Source: Desmodesmus armatus (Eukaryota; Chlorophyta; Chlorophyceae; Sphaeropleales; Scenedesmaceae). From it: a stretch of DNA of 64,000 bases. Each line of letters begins with the position of its first letter. Positions within the stretch are counted from its first letter, which is position 1. The translations under genes were made by a program, and so were the position numbers. Positions 32,311 through 43,215 of the stretch are shown here, piece after piece. The stretch spans positions 496,001 through 560,000 of the forward strand of contig VIIQ02000571.1 in assembly GCA_007449985.2 (NCBI GenBank), given 5' to 3'. The notes under the pieces are model-generated. The model was not told where the DNA came from. It saw only the letters and a program-made list of their open reading frames with translations, and made no database searches.

Positions 32311-33565
32311 TAATGTTTGTGCCCAGTATGGCCTCCATCCATTCCCTGTGTGCAGAACACGCCACCAATCATTTCCATCGCAAAGCAGCACAGGTTGATG
32401 GATTGACGCCGATCGCCGCAGAATCCGGCGCAACTTGTAGGTATGACCTACATAAAAACTGTTGGGGGTGGCTGCGGGCCAGAGATCAAGGCAGTTGCAA
32501 GAAAATCCCGGAATTGAAAGTTTGACCGGGCGCTCATGCTACTTTAGCCAAAAACGATTTTGGCTTTTAGCGGTTTGCAGAAAACTCGGCTGGGTACCGT
32601 ACCCCAACCAATAGGTTACCCCTACGAAAAGCTTCGCGGCAAGCCGCTGGACGGCCTGGTAGCTACCAGCAGAAAAGCAGCACCAAGGGTCAACCCCACA
32701 AGTATGTTACAAACTTCATATGCAACGTCAGTGCCTGCAAACACCTTTTAACCCCTAAAAAACATGTTTCTGGCGTGTTGAGGGCGCGCACTGTCCCCTG
32801 GCCATTGGCGGTAGTCTCGAAGATGGGTTCTCGAAATTGCCACCGGTGCGACAAACGTCCACAAAAAATTTCTTCTCAAGTCTTGAAACACACGTCGTGC
32901 CACCCTTTTGCGCCAACTGTGACTGTCACTTATGCCCGCTCACCTGCAGCTGAAGTGACTCCAGCTGGAGTCACTTCTGTTGCTGAATGGAGCATGAAGC
33001 AGCTTGCAAAGAGGAGTAGATGCTACCAAACATTGGGTCAACATGAGTCGATTGCTGTTCAGATTGCAGTCAAGGCGATGCCACGCTGAAGGCAGCCACA
33101 CACATCAACCGTTGAATGTGTTGCACCAAAGCCTCCCTTCTGCAGCATGCCCACGGACCCCACCCATCATGGTGCAGTATCCCATTGCTTCCCCGTCACA
33201 CCCACATGTTGGAAGCAGCCTGTACGACTACCTTGTCACTATTCCTACCCCATGCCATGACATGAGCTGCCAACCCCATCAACACACAGAGCACAGACAG
33301 CTACCGCAACAGCGTGAATGAGACGCCGTCACCACGATGCATGCAAAAAAGCTTGTCCAACCACCACACCCACACCACCCACAACACTGTCCCAGCATCA
33401 CGATATGACTGAATGGGGTCCACCCCCAAATCACACTACCAACTGCCATACTCTACTGCATTGCCCATATGCTGCAACGAGATTGCAATTGTTCACAGGC
33501 GAGATGGAACAATACCCGGAGGACATGCCCACAACCCGCAACCGCTCGACGGATCTGTGCAGCAT
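32311..33565. other. no gene or element recognised
   Basis: Open frames are short (under 110 codons), without domains or consistent splice sites. The composition is less repetitive than the flanks. It may be host intergenic sequence or introns. Confidence 0.4.
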
Positions 33566-33785
33566 GGGGTGGTAGGGGGGGGGCTGGGGTTTAGGTGTTG
33601 CGGCAGGGTTCGTCCCGTTAGGGTTTAGAGCGGGGGGGGTCCGGGGGGGCGCAGCCCCCTGGCACCGGGGGGGTTTGGGGGGGCGGAGCCCCCCAAGGTG
33701 CACAAGGGGGCAAGTGGGTGGGAGGCGGGGGGGGTCCGGGGGGGGCGCAGCCCCCCCCAAGATGAACACTGGGCCCACTGTGGGG
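33566..33785. repeat. GC-rich palindromic repeats
   Basis: Blocks such as GGGGGGTCCGGGGGGGCGCA and its CCCCCC partner recur three times (about 33630-33660, 33667-33692, 33727-33760). Each G6-7 run is followed by GCGCAG or GCGGAG and a C6-7 run, so each can form a strong hairpin. No coding function is likely. Confidence 0.75.
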
Positions 33786-33879
33786 CTTATACTTTAAGGG
33801 GCGTCAGTTCGCTTTATGCCTTGTGCATGTTGCATGCTGAACATTTGTGCCACAGGTGGTTGGGCTGTCGTGAGTAGGT

Positions 33880-34085
33880 TTGTTGGCGCCTTGACTTACA
33901 TGGACGGGACGTGGATTGGGTTCCGCTGCTGGCATTGGGTTGGCTGGGCCTTTCGGGGCCTCTCGGTGACGGACACTGACTGACTGACTGATTGTAGTTG
34001 GGTCCTGGGGCTTGCATTGAGTCGGCTGAGCATCTTGTGGCCTTCTTGCAACGAGCACTGTGTGACTGACTGTGACGCCTCCTGT
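33880..34085 (+). mobile_element. two diverged D-type 3' ends with GACT tails
   Basis: On the plus strand, GGCGCCTTGACTTACATGG through GGGGCCTCTCGGTGACGGAC ends in ACTGACTGACTG (about 33885-33995). A second, TTGGGTCCTGGGGCTTGC through TTGCAACGAGCACTG, ends in GACTGACTG (about 34008-34075). Both correspond to the D subfamily at 37660-37770, which has TGTAACGAACACTGACTGAC. Confidence 0.65.
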
Positions 34086-34179
34086 GTACTTGGCCACCCA
34101 TCGCTGGAGTTGCAGTGCACATAAGTCCCCATGTTCGCAACTGCAAGAACACTGCCAGTGCGTTGTACGAGCCTTTCAA

Positions 34180-34755
34180 AGAGTGTATGGACGGCCCCCT
34201 TCCCGTGGCTGATGGTGTCCCTGGTGTCTTCCAGGGCTGGACTCAGCTGCAGCGTAGCTGCTCTATGCAAGATGCCTTTTGCTCGCTGGGGACCCACCAT
34301 TGCAGCACATTCAGCCAGCCCCCAGCCCAACACCAGCATGCCCAGCAATATGCTCCTGGAGATACTGTCAATGCAGGACCTTCTGCTGCCATAGCCCAAG
34401 CCACCCTGTGGCCGCTCTGCGGCCGAAGTCAACAGCACCTATGCCAGCCAGACACACCATGTCCCACACATTATGATGCAACCGGGGATGAGGTTTGACC
34501 CCCATCCACAAAGCTGCACACTGCAGGCCGCGGTCAGCAGCCAACCAAGGGGGGCTGTCGCCCACCCGGTGAGCTCGCAACTGCCCCTCAACCTCCGCCC
34601 TCACCGCCCCTGCAACAGGACACTCCCAACAATGGTGCTGTACACCGGGCTCAGCAGCCCCACAGGCTACACAAGAGGTGCCTGTGTGCATGCGCTGAGC
34701 CGTAGGGAAAGCATTGAGGGTGAGCCGCCATGCAGCCTCCTTGTGCTCATTGGGC
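34180..34755 (-). pseudogene. LINE-3-type C-terminal fragment inserted next to a host exon
   Basis: The minus strand encodes the LINE-3 knuckle region (CVACGAAEPGVQHHCWECP, then VWDMVCLAGIGAVDFGRR) from 34755 to about 34368. Diverged 3' sequence follows to 34265, and an A-like segment in the opposite orientation lies at 34185-34265. The LINE homology stops within a few bases of an exon of the gene at 34756. Confidence 0.7.
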
Positions 34756-36501
34756 AAGGGCTTCGACATGGAGACAGCCTACTGCGGGTAAGCACGGCAA
34801 CATGTTTGTCAGTTTGGCAGGTCAACTTGCCGCTCCTGCAGCATTGGTTTGGCCAGCCATCTGCTGTGCACAGTACACTGCCTGGTCAGCAAGAATATGC
34901 TGAAATCAACTAGGCCTTTGCCCGCATCTCTCCCCGCAGCTACTTGAAGGGTGCGGCCGGGGAAGGCCAGGCTGTGTACACTGAGGTGGGTAGGATTGCA
35001 CGGCAATTTGACAATTCTGAAAGCAATTTACTGCCGCGGGTTGTCAGCACATACTACGTGTGACATGCAGCCTGTGCCAAGCCTTGCCATTGACACACCC
35101 ATACCATGCGGCGCCTTATCCACCCGCACTTCCAAGTTGGGTGCATGGCTGTGTCCACGGCATCATGCCTATGATAGTCTGGCCTCCAGTGATACTACAG
35201 AGCCGTGCCAAGCCATCTGCATCACAGTACTGCAACGACCAGTACTAGCCTATTACTGTCATTGACTGACCCTTGCTGGGCTGCTGCTGCTGCTGCTGCT
35301 GTTGTGTGTCCCCTGCAGGGCTTCAGCCACTACTGCAAGATTGGAGGTGGCAGCACCTGCACAGGTGGGTGATGGTCATGAAGTTGACATGGCATGGTCA
35401 ATATGCCGCTGACGGTGTTGTCACTTCACCCAATGGATATGTTGCTGCACAAGCAATGTGACAGCAGTCACTCCTTCATTTGACCGTTTCATTTAGACAG
35501 TGATTGCCTCAGCTGGCAGTGCTTTCAAACTCTGATAGTAGTAGTCCGCTTTGTCAGACACACACAGCAACATGCGTGTGCGCACGCCTTGCATGCATGC
35601 CTTGCCGATCGGCACAATGCGCATGCTGCACCCATGCAGTGCACGCCACTGGCGTGCGGCACGCCGTTGCCCAGGCTGCAGGCAACATGCGGGGGCAGCT
35701 GAAGTGCCTGCATGTGCAGCACTGCTGGCAGCAGATTGCGACCACATGTGATGATCACCTATGATGACCTATGGTTTTGATGATAATCACCTGTGACCAC
35801 CTGTGCAGCTTGCAAAACTTGCAGAAGGTGCAGGTTGCACCTGCAGCTGTCATGGGCACTTTGCATGTGTGTTGCATGTGTCTGCCGCTCCTGCTCCTGC
35901 TGTACACTGCTCCTACTCAGGTGACTACACCATGAAGCGCCGTGCTTACATCCAAGGTAACAACGTGGACTGGAACAAAAAGAACTCTAAGGTGAGATGG
36001 CATTCTGTGACATGGCCTGCTGGTCTGCGCCGGCTCTAAGCAAAATCCAAGCATCCATCTGTTGGTCTCCTTTGCTGTGATCCGAGGGTTTACTGGCAAA
36101 CTGCCAGCCGCTGGCAGGGTGCGTTACGTCAGGATAACGTTGCTTGCAAGTGACCGTGACTGTCACAGTTGAACTTCAGGGTAACTATGAAAGTCATTAG
36201 GAACCCTACTAGCGGCTGCGGTTGCTGCACACAAGCAGCCTTTGCCACGGCAGGGCAGTGCAGTTTGCATCCTGATCAACTGCTGAAGCTGTCGATGCTG
36301 CACTGTCTGTCGTCTACCCTTCAGGGTGAGAGGCTGTTCTACTGTGAGGTGTCTGGAAAACCTTTGGAGGTGGCTGCGGCCTGCAACGCCAACCCTAACT
36401 GCAAGGCCTTCACAACCGCCAGTAGCAGTGGGGGCCTCCTCAAGACTTTGGCTGGCCCCACAACCTACACTGAGGGCGCTATCACCTACATCAAGGGATG
36501 A
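34756..36501 (+). CDS. 3' part of a host gene, five small exons, PAN/Apple-like cysteine repeats
   Basis: Exons that join in frame across GT-AG introns are proposed at 34756-34787, 34940-34985, 35319-35364, 35921-35991 and 36325-36501 (TGA at 36499). The joined product contains GYLKGAAGEGQAVYTEGF, then YCKIGGGSTC. The last exon encodes LFYCEVSGKPLEVAAACNAN and PNCKAFTTASSSGGLLKT. The repeated C-x-AF...GYLKT pattern resembles small extracellular cysteine domains of the PAN/Apple kind; this is a tentative family call. The 5' part is missing or displaced by the LINE-3 fragment ending at 34755. I see no promoter. Confidence 0.5.
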
Positions 36502-36899
36502 GGAGTGCTTTTCAAGACATTCTGTGCAGCCGTCACACTTTGACAACAGCCGGGCCTGTGCATGCCGGTGGCTGCATGCTCAAGTTGTGTCACTATGAAA
36601 GGACTGGGTGCACTTGAATGGTGTGGAGCAGCTTCAGATCTGCCCTTCCGATGGAAGGCTGTTGTGAAAACATAGGGCTTACGGCATGGAGTCGCTGTGT
36701 GGCTGCGCCGCGTTGCTTCAGTTGTCCCACACGAGCCAAGTGGCGGTGCGATCCAACTTCAAGTCTTGTTGCTGCAAGTTGCCCACTGGGCGAGGGCATC
36801 AAATACCAATCGTGACAGCGCTAGCATGCAAGTTGTGCAGATGAATGCACCACTACCCAGTCGAGTCAGAGCCAGGCCTAATGGGAGTGAATCTGGCTG
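36502..36899. other. no gene recognised; presumed 3' flank of the host gene
   Basis: No repeat family or domain is seen. TGTAA was not found close after the stop codon. Confidence 0.35.
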
Positions 36900-37355
36900 C
36901 AGTTGCACCTAGGCAGTGCTGCTAATCCAGCCAGCTGCTGCTGCTGCCGCCGCCCAAAACGCCCACAAACCACAGTGCCGCATCCCGGGGTTGATCTAAA
37001 ACACTGCACGTGATGCTGCACGCCAGCAGCTGCTCAGACTACTGCTGTTGACTGCTACTGCCTCCACGTTCTGACAGCCCACTGAGCTGACCAAGCGCGG
37101 ATCCAAACTCTTGGCTGGCTGGCAGCCACAACACAAAAGCAGACACCATCAGAAATAAGAAGCCCAACGACCAACCCCACAGGGTCTGTGGCACGGCCGA
37201 AAGTAAAATAGCGCAGTGAGAGTCAGTCAATCAGTCAGTCACTCAAGTGAGGCATTTCACGGCATGCCCATGATGATGATGATTTGAGTTACATTGGAAG
37301 AAGAAGAAGGAGTTACAGGGCGCACACGCAGCTACGCTGCAACGACACCCAGCAT
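36900..37355 (-). mobile_element. diverged element C plus very short B and C 3' ends
   Basis: 36900-37265 aligns with the 5' half of C (CTGATCCAGCC, GATGCTGCACGCCAGC, CTGACAGCCCACTG) and ends at GGCATGCCCA like C0 and C2. Directly after it come about 30 bp of the B 3' end (GATGATGATTTGAGTTACATTGG) and about 57 bp of the C 3' end (GAAGAAGAAGGAGTTACAGG). These are among the shortest recognisable insertions in the window. Confidence 0.7.
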
Positions 37356-37359
37356 GAAG

Positions 37360-38755
37360 CGACTCTCACTCACTCACTCATTGTTCGTTACATTGAGATC
37401 CCCGAAAGACCCAGCCCACACCATGTAAGCTCAGGGACCCAAACCATGTCCCTCCAATGCAACTTAAGGCGCCACCTCCTACACAAGAGGAGCGAACCAC
37501 CTGCAACACACAAGGTTGAACAACATGCAAACATGTACAAGGCATAAAGCGTCTGAATGCGCGGCCATTGAAGCACACGGGGCCTGCTGAGCAACCAAGC
37601 ATGCAGTGACACGCTGTCCCAACAAGGGAACAACCATGGCAAGCAAGGCACCTGCTCCTAAGGAGTCAGTCAGTCAGTGTTCGTTACAAAGAGGCCGCAA
37701 GGACCCAGCCAACCCGATGCAAGCCCCGGGACCCAATCCATGTCCCGCCCTTGTAACTCAAGGCGCCCCCAAGGAACGGATGCGCCCCCAAGGACTCTCA
37801 CTCACTCATTGTTCGTTACATTGAGATCCCCGAAAGACCCAGCCCACACCATGTAAGCTCAGGGACCCAAACCATGTCCCTCCAATGCAACTTAAGGCGC
37901 CACCTCCTTCTCAGGAGCAGCGAACCACCTGCAACACACAAGGTTAGGCAACATGCAAACATGTACAAGGCATAAAGCGTCTGAATGCGCGGCCATTGAA
38001 GCACATGGGGCCTGCTGAGCAGCCAAGCATGCAGTGACACGCTGTCCCAACAAGCGAACAACCATGGCAAGCAAGGCACCTGCTCCCGGTGCTGCTGCTG
38101 GGGGAACAGAAAAGTTCAAAACACGAGCGTGGGAACAAGAGACCAGCACGTGGCACAGACGCCCGCACTGGCCGAACCACTGCAACTGTGCACTGACCCG
38201 GCAGGCTGCTCCACACTGCTGCTGTTGATGCTGCCAAGCCTTCCTCCAGCTCCAGCACCAGTTCCAGCGCTGCAAGGACTCACTCACTCACTCACTCATT
38301 GTTCGTTACATTGAGATCCCCGAAAGACCCAGCCCACACCATGTAAGCTCAGGGACCCAAACCATAAAGATAAAGATAAAGATACAGAGACACCCCCCTG
38401 GTCTCTTAACGCCATAGGACTTCGTCCCATTGGCCTCGCGTCCGTTGAGGACGGCTCTTCATACCAACACGCCTGGGGGTCTAGGGCAATGGCACTCGTG
38501 GCCACATCTCACTCCCCAGGGGCAAACCATGTCCCTCCAATGCAACTTAAGGCGCCACCTCCTTCTCAAGAGCAGCGAACCACCTGCAACACACAAGGTT
38601 AGGCAACATGCAAACATGTACAAGGCATAAAGCGTCTGAATGCGCGGCCATTGAAGCACATGGGGCCTGCTGAGCAGCCAAGCATGCAGTGACACGCTGT
38701 CCCAACAAGCGAACAACCATGGCAAGCAAGGCACCTGCTCCCGGTGCTGCAAGGA
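37360..38755 (-). mobile_element. tandem array of family D elements
   Basis: Copies begin with their CTCA/CAGT tails at about 37363, 37664 (the GACT subfamily), 37797 and 38276, all on the minus strand. The body includes CCACCTGCAACACACAAGG, AACATGCAAACATG and GAACAACCATGGCAAGCAAG. The last copy is split by SINE E at 38366-38523. No reading frame is conserved between copies. Confidence 0.8.
38366..38523 (-). mobile_element. SINE E, 5'-truncated, with 7-bp target duplication
   Basis: AAACCAT flanks the insert at 38359-38365 and 38524-38530. Uninterrupted D copies have it once (CCCAAACCATGTCCC). The tail is TTTATC repeats on the minus strand. Confidence 0.93.
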
Positions 38756-38820
38756 ACGGATGCTGCGCTGCCGCCGCCGCCGCCGCCCCATCGCCGCCGA
38801 GCACACCAACTCAGCATCAA

Positions 38821-38924
38821 CCGAGGTTAGCTCAGCTGGTAGAGCGGGAGACTGTAGCGGTATAGGGGGTCTGAACCCCCGCCAAAGAGATCTCTAGGTC
38901 ACTGGTTCGATTCCGGTACCTCTG
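38821..38924 (+). tRNA. tRNA-Tyr (anticodon GTA) with a 32-nt intron
   Basis: The mature parts are 38821-38857 and 38890-38924. The anticodon loop reads CTGTAG then A, giving anticodon GTA, and the intron at 38858-38889 follows the base after the anticodon, the canonical position. The D arm GCTC...GAGC, the T arm ACTGG-TTCGATT-CCGGT and the acceptor CCGAGGT/ACCTCTG fit, with one C-U mismatch at the second pair. The discriminator is A at 38925. Confidence 0.94.
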
Positions 38925-38938
38925 ACAATGACATGCAC

Positions 38939-38944
38939 TTTTTT
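38939..38944 (+). terminator. RNA polymerase III stop for tRNA-Tyr
   Basis: TTTTTT lies 14 bp after the tRNA end, the usual terminator of RNA polymerase III. Confidence 0.8.
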
Positions 38945-39230
38945 GTTTGCAGCGATGCACAACGCCCACATGCTACGTTTGACAGCCAGCTACGTCCAAG
39001 CAAGATCAACCCCTCAGCTGCGCATTGCTGCTTTGGGCCGAAGGCATCACATTGGGTGTCTGTGATGCACACCTGCTGGCTAGTTGAAGCCAATTGGCTT
39101 GCAAGTTCCTACTGGCAGCTGATGCCTGCTGCAGCTGCTTCCATGCGGCCGTTATCAGACATCGATGTCGCACGTGGGGATTTACTCATGCCGCAGTGCC
39201 ATCTGGCTCTTACAACCAGAGCTGAGTGTG

Positions 39231-39355
39231 CGTGACAAGCTTTTGATGGTGGGGTTTGTCCGAACGGCCCCCTTCCGTGCTGGTTGTGTCCATCCGTGGC
39301 TGGGTTCAGTTGCAAAGTAGTTGCGTGCGAAACCCGTGTAACACCTTCATTCAAA
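39231..39355 (+). mobile_element. LINE-3 3' end (family A), plus strand
   Basis: About 125 bp from GACAAGCTTTTGATGGTGGG to CCCGTGTAACACCTTCATTC. It is the only clean A copy with its tail on the plus strand in the window. Confidence 0.88.
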
Positions 39356-39599
39356 ACCAGAGCTGAGAATGCTCAACAGAGCAGACCGTGTGAGTGGTTG
39401 CTTCAATCCTGACTACAATGACAGCAGCAGGTGCCAGGCATTCCAGGCAGCACGGCTTGAGGTGCCGTAGTGCTGCTCAACGGCTTGGAGTGAATGCAAT
39501 CTTGATCACAGGCTACTTAGGACCTGTGTAGGTGACTCTGTCCCATCAAGACTGTTGAAGCAAGAACCAAGCCAAGCCAGTCATGCTACCTCAATGTCA

Positions 39600-39682
39600 A
39601 ACAGTCAAATCAAGTCAAGTCAAATCAAAGTTACACATGTAGCTATGAAGCTCAAGAGCTCATGCCAACCATTCACTGAGCA
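39600..39682 (-). mobile_element. LINE-1 3' end (family G), minus strand
   Basis: The minus strand reads GAATGGTTGGCATGAGCTCT through CATGTGTAACTTTGATTTGA and a GACTT/GATTT tail. It is an 80-bp truncated copy of the 3' end of the LINE at 1736-8692, with several changes. Confidence 0.88.
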
Positions 39683-40443
39683 CTCGGTTGACTGGGGCAA
39701 GCAACGGCCCGGCCGAGGAGGGGCAAGCTCAGCTGGGCCCTAGTAGGGCCTACTGGCTGGCAGCAGTGCAGGCGGGAAATTAGTGTGTTGCAGCTCTGCA
39801 ACCTTAACACAGCAGCTCGCATGGGCCAGGCCTACACCCGGTGGTGACCGTACATCTGGGACTGCACAACACACGGCTTGATCAGATCAGCAGCTAGCTG
39901 CAGCTGTGCTCATCAAGTCAGTCATGCGCAATCGAGTCAGTCTTGCAGTATATACTGTCAGAAAATATCTATGGACGCTTGAGTCTAGCTGTGCCACAGC
40001 GCTCAAGAAGAAGAAGAAGGTGCAGCTGTACTGGTACCAGCCGTAGAATCAAATGCCTCCTAGGAGTCCTGGCCCCGCATGTTCACGAACCAACTGCAGC
40101 ACCTGATTCCCAAAAGGGCAACAACCAGGCCTCAAGCCACATGCAGCTGCCGCAGTGGCTTAAGAGGTAGAGCCGGTGCACCATCAGCGTACAGACCACT
40201 GGGGGGACATACAGAGCGGCATGAAGTTCTCGCATCTGTGCCCTGACCACCGCAGCGGCTATGTGTGCGTCACACAGGGCTTTCCGCAGGAGGTCCAACC
40301 TGTTGTAGTACACGGGCAAACATCCCTGGCACTGGGCATGGGCTTTACCCGGACCTGCACAAAGTGTTTCTCGCTTCTGTACCGCAACCACCGCCACTGC
40401 AGCTCTTGTGTGCGTCAGACAGGGCCTTCGCAGGAGGTCTGGC

Positions 40444-42277
40444 CTATTGTTGTAGTACACGGCGAAACATCCCTCGCTCTCTGTGTGGCCATGGGTTGGG
40501 GCCGAGGTTGGCACCAAAGCCTGCACCGGACGCTGTGGGGATTGCAGTGGCTGCTGGCAGAAGGCGTGGCGGCGGCGGGTCTTCATGTAGCCGCAGCAGC
40601 TGCTGCCACACGGGGATGTCCGCAGGACACTGCACAGCAACAGGCACGACAGCGACGGATGCAGAGTGATGCAAAGAGTCGTTTCCTTCATGATCATCAA
40701 TCTGGAAAAGTCTATGATTTTTCCAAAACAAATTCCGGATACACAAAGTCTATGATTTTGTGTAGCAGCACATGCAGTAGCAGTGGTACCGGCACCATCG
40801 CCACAGATGCATCAGCAAGGCACAGCAATGACTCAATGCATGCATCATGCAACCATTGGCCAACCGGCATAGATGCCAACGGGTTGCTGTAGCGCACCGA
40901 AGAGGCGTGTGGGCTCAGCTCAACTCCAACACAGCCAACAGCCTGCCGTTAGTGACTAACCCAGCCACTGGGCGAAATGCTTACCTTCTGCTTCAGTTGG
41001 TGTATGCACTTGAACCGCTCCTCGCCAAACCTCAGAGACGTCAACTGCAGCAGCTGCGTCAGCTTCAGCGGGGGTGTGCTTGCTGCGGGCGAGTCCACGT
41101 GCAAGCTGCGCAGCCCCGTCAGCTGACAGATGTCACCAATATCTGGATGGGCATCGTCTAGCCCTCCTGGCCAGTAGTGGTCCTCATTGTCAGTTGTGAA
41201 GTAGGTCAGTGAGTGGAGCCCTGTCAGTCCCTGCAGTGGGGCCAGAAGGTTCTTGCTGGGCAAGCCCTTGAGTTCTAGCAGCTCCAGCCCAGGGCAGCAA
41301 CTGACAAGGCTCTCGCCTAAACCTGACGCCATCTGACCAAGATGTATGTCAAGAAACGGGTTGCTTCTGCTTGTGATGCTCAGGGCCCTCAGGTGCGGCA
41401 GAAGCCTGCAGCTGCCCACACCAAACATATGCCGCCAGATGGATTTCTTGGGTTCTGGAAGCAGCTGATCGCAGTTGATCATGACATTGAGGTATCGCAG
41501 CCTGCTGCTTGCCGGCAGGCCTGCAAAAGCTGATGCTGGGATGCCCCGGCTAGCCTCCAGGTTTTCTCCCGGGTGAGCGCTCCATATGTCAGACACTTGT
41601 GAAGGGCTGACGTTGAAGTGTAGGTGTGTCAGCTGCTGTTGATGCTGCAGCTCTGAAAGGGCCTGTGCGACCCCCTTCTCCCCACCCACTGCCCTGCATG
41701 CTTCCATGTGCAGGTGCTGCAGCTTGGTGTTGCCTGCCAGAATGCCTGGCTCAAATCTGACCCACCGCTCCTCCGCTTCACCAAGCATGTCTAGGCGTGT
41801 GAGGTTGCTTGCACCTGAAAGCATGGTGGCGTCAATGGTGACTGTGTCTGCGAACAGGAGTCGCATGCTGTTGTGATACTCTGGGGAGCGGTAGGGTCCC
41901 ACCGCCAAGCCTAGCCGGCCACACGCTGCACTTCCCTCTGCTGTTGTGTTCACCACTGCAAGCTCGCGAGCAGGCAGGGTGAATGCAATGCTGCTGACCT
42001 GCTTGCCGTGCTTTGCCAGGTACAGCTTCATGCTGACAAGCTGCTGCTGCTGCACACTCACTGTCATGCTGCTGAGCGCAAGCACAGCTGCCTGGTGTAG
42101 CCTGCTGTGCGCCCTGGCAATGCTGCAAACGCCTTTGGCGTCATCAGCGCAGAACTGCAGGCAGGGCACTGCCAGCAGGCAGGGGTCTGGAAGGTCCAGC
42201 AAGGGGGATCCTGACTCGTCAAGCTGCATGCAGTCAAACGCTGTAACCCAGCTGCTGTCGCTACACCCTGTGACCCA

Positions 42278-42314
<37 letters not shown>

Positions 42315-42951
42315 GTTTTGCTGCAGCTGACACTCAGCACATGCACATGCAGAGTGCTTGTGAGTGCTTCTTGGAGCTGTGATGTTGGGCGGTCTAGGTG
42401 GCGCCCTGCTGCTGCTGCAAGCATGGTTGGCGTGTGCTGAAGTGGTGCTTCAGGGGCTGTACCAAAGCCGGGTGGGTGCCCACGCCTCCTGTGCTGGAGC
42501 TGCCAACCCCAGTATGCTGCTGGGACAGGTCCAAAGCCAGGAGGGGGCCCACGTGCTGCTGCTGCACCACCCTGCAGGAAACGCTGTTGCGCACCCTGTA
42601 CCATGTCCTGCAGCTGCAGTGGCTCATCCGTTTGGATATGGGGCAGTGCATGCCTGCGCATAGGAAGTTGCTGCAGCACTGGCATCCCTACCGGATCACT
42701 GAACATTGTCATGTTGCTTCTCTCTGCAGCTCCTGCAGCAGCTGCTGTGCCCTGAGGGGTGCCACCCTGTCCGTGATGGGGGCCAGGGTAAGTCAACAGC
42801 CCATCGAACACTAACACACCGACATGACTTGGTGTTGAACGCTCCTGGCTGCCCATGGACTGCAACAGCACCAAAAACAGTGGCACAGGTTGTCAGCAAC
42901 AACAGCAGCTCAGCACATGGAGCAGCACAGCTTGGCGGCGTCTGGCTTACC
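40444..42951 (-). CDS. leucine-rich-repeat protein, paralogue 1, three exons
   Basis: Exon 2 (42859-40985) is one open frame. It begins shortly before SMGSQERS, has a low-complexity first 200 residues with PPPGFG motifs and a serine run, then leucine-rich repeats (for example LLPHLRALSI, LELLELKGLPS, LTGLRSLHVDS, LLQLTSLRF). Its donor is AAG/GTAAGC at 40985/40984 and the acceptor for exon 3 is at 40630. Exon 3 (40629-40444) starts CPADIPVWQQLL and ends with TAG. Exon 1 ends at 42951 (CTTCAG/GTAAGCC, intron 42950-42860); its start is unknown. The same junctions in paralogue 2 support the model. LRR proteins usually bind other proteins; no specific partner can be named. Confidence 0.7.
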
Positions 42952-43215
42952 TGAAGTGACCGAAAGCAACACAATTGCACCAGAAGTTGTATTCGTCAGC
43001 CGCTGAGCGGCGGGGATGCTGCCACTGGGACCAGCCCATTTTCCCACGTAACAGTGTAACCTGGCTCGGCCTAATCTATCTTCCATCCGTGAACACCTTC
43101 GCTCAACCTGCTGGAAAAAGACGTATAAGCTATTTACTGCCATCTGTATCAACAGGCGTGATTGCATCATAAAGCTTGCAGCGGCAGTCGCCCCAAAGTG
43201 GTTGCCCGGAAACTG

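Larger units (their letters stand above)
38945..40443. other. no host gene recognised; two LINE 3' ends inside
   Basis: Apart from the A and G insertions listed separately, no coding sequence was identified. At 40200-40345 and 40370-40500 a segment is repeated (GTGCGTCANACAGGGC, GCAGGAGGTC, TAGTACACGG). It is downstream of the LRR gene stop at 40444 and may be duplicated last-exon sequence, since the minus strand repeats DAHxxxA-like codons. Confidence 0.4.

Noticed and set aside
40140..40200. A possible tRNA or A box (TGGCTTAAGAGG)
   Set aside because: No T arm, acceptor pairing or anticodon stem could be formed around it.
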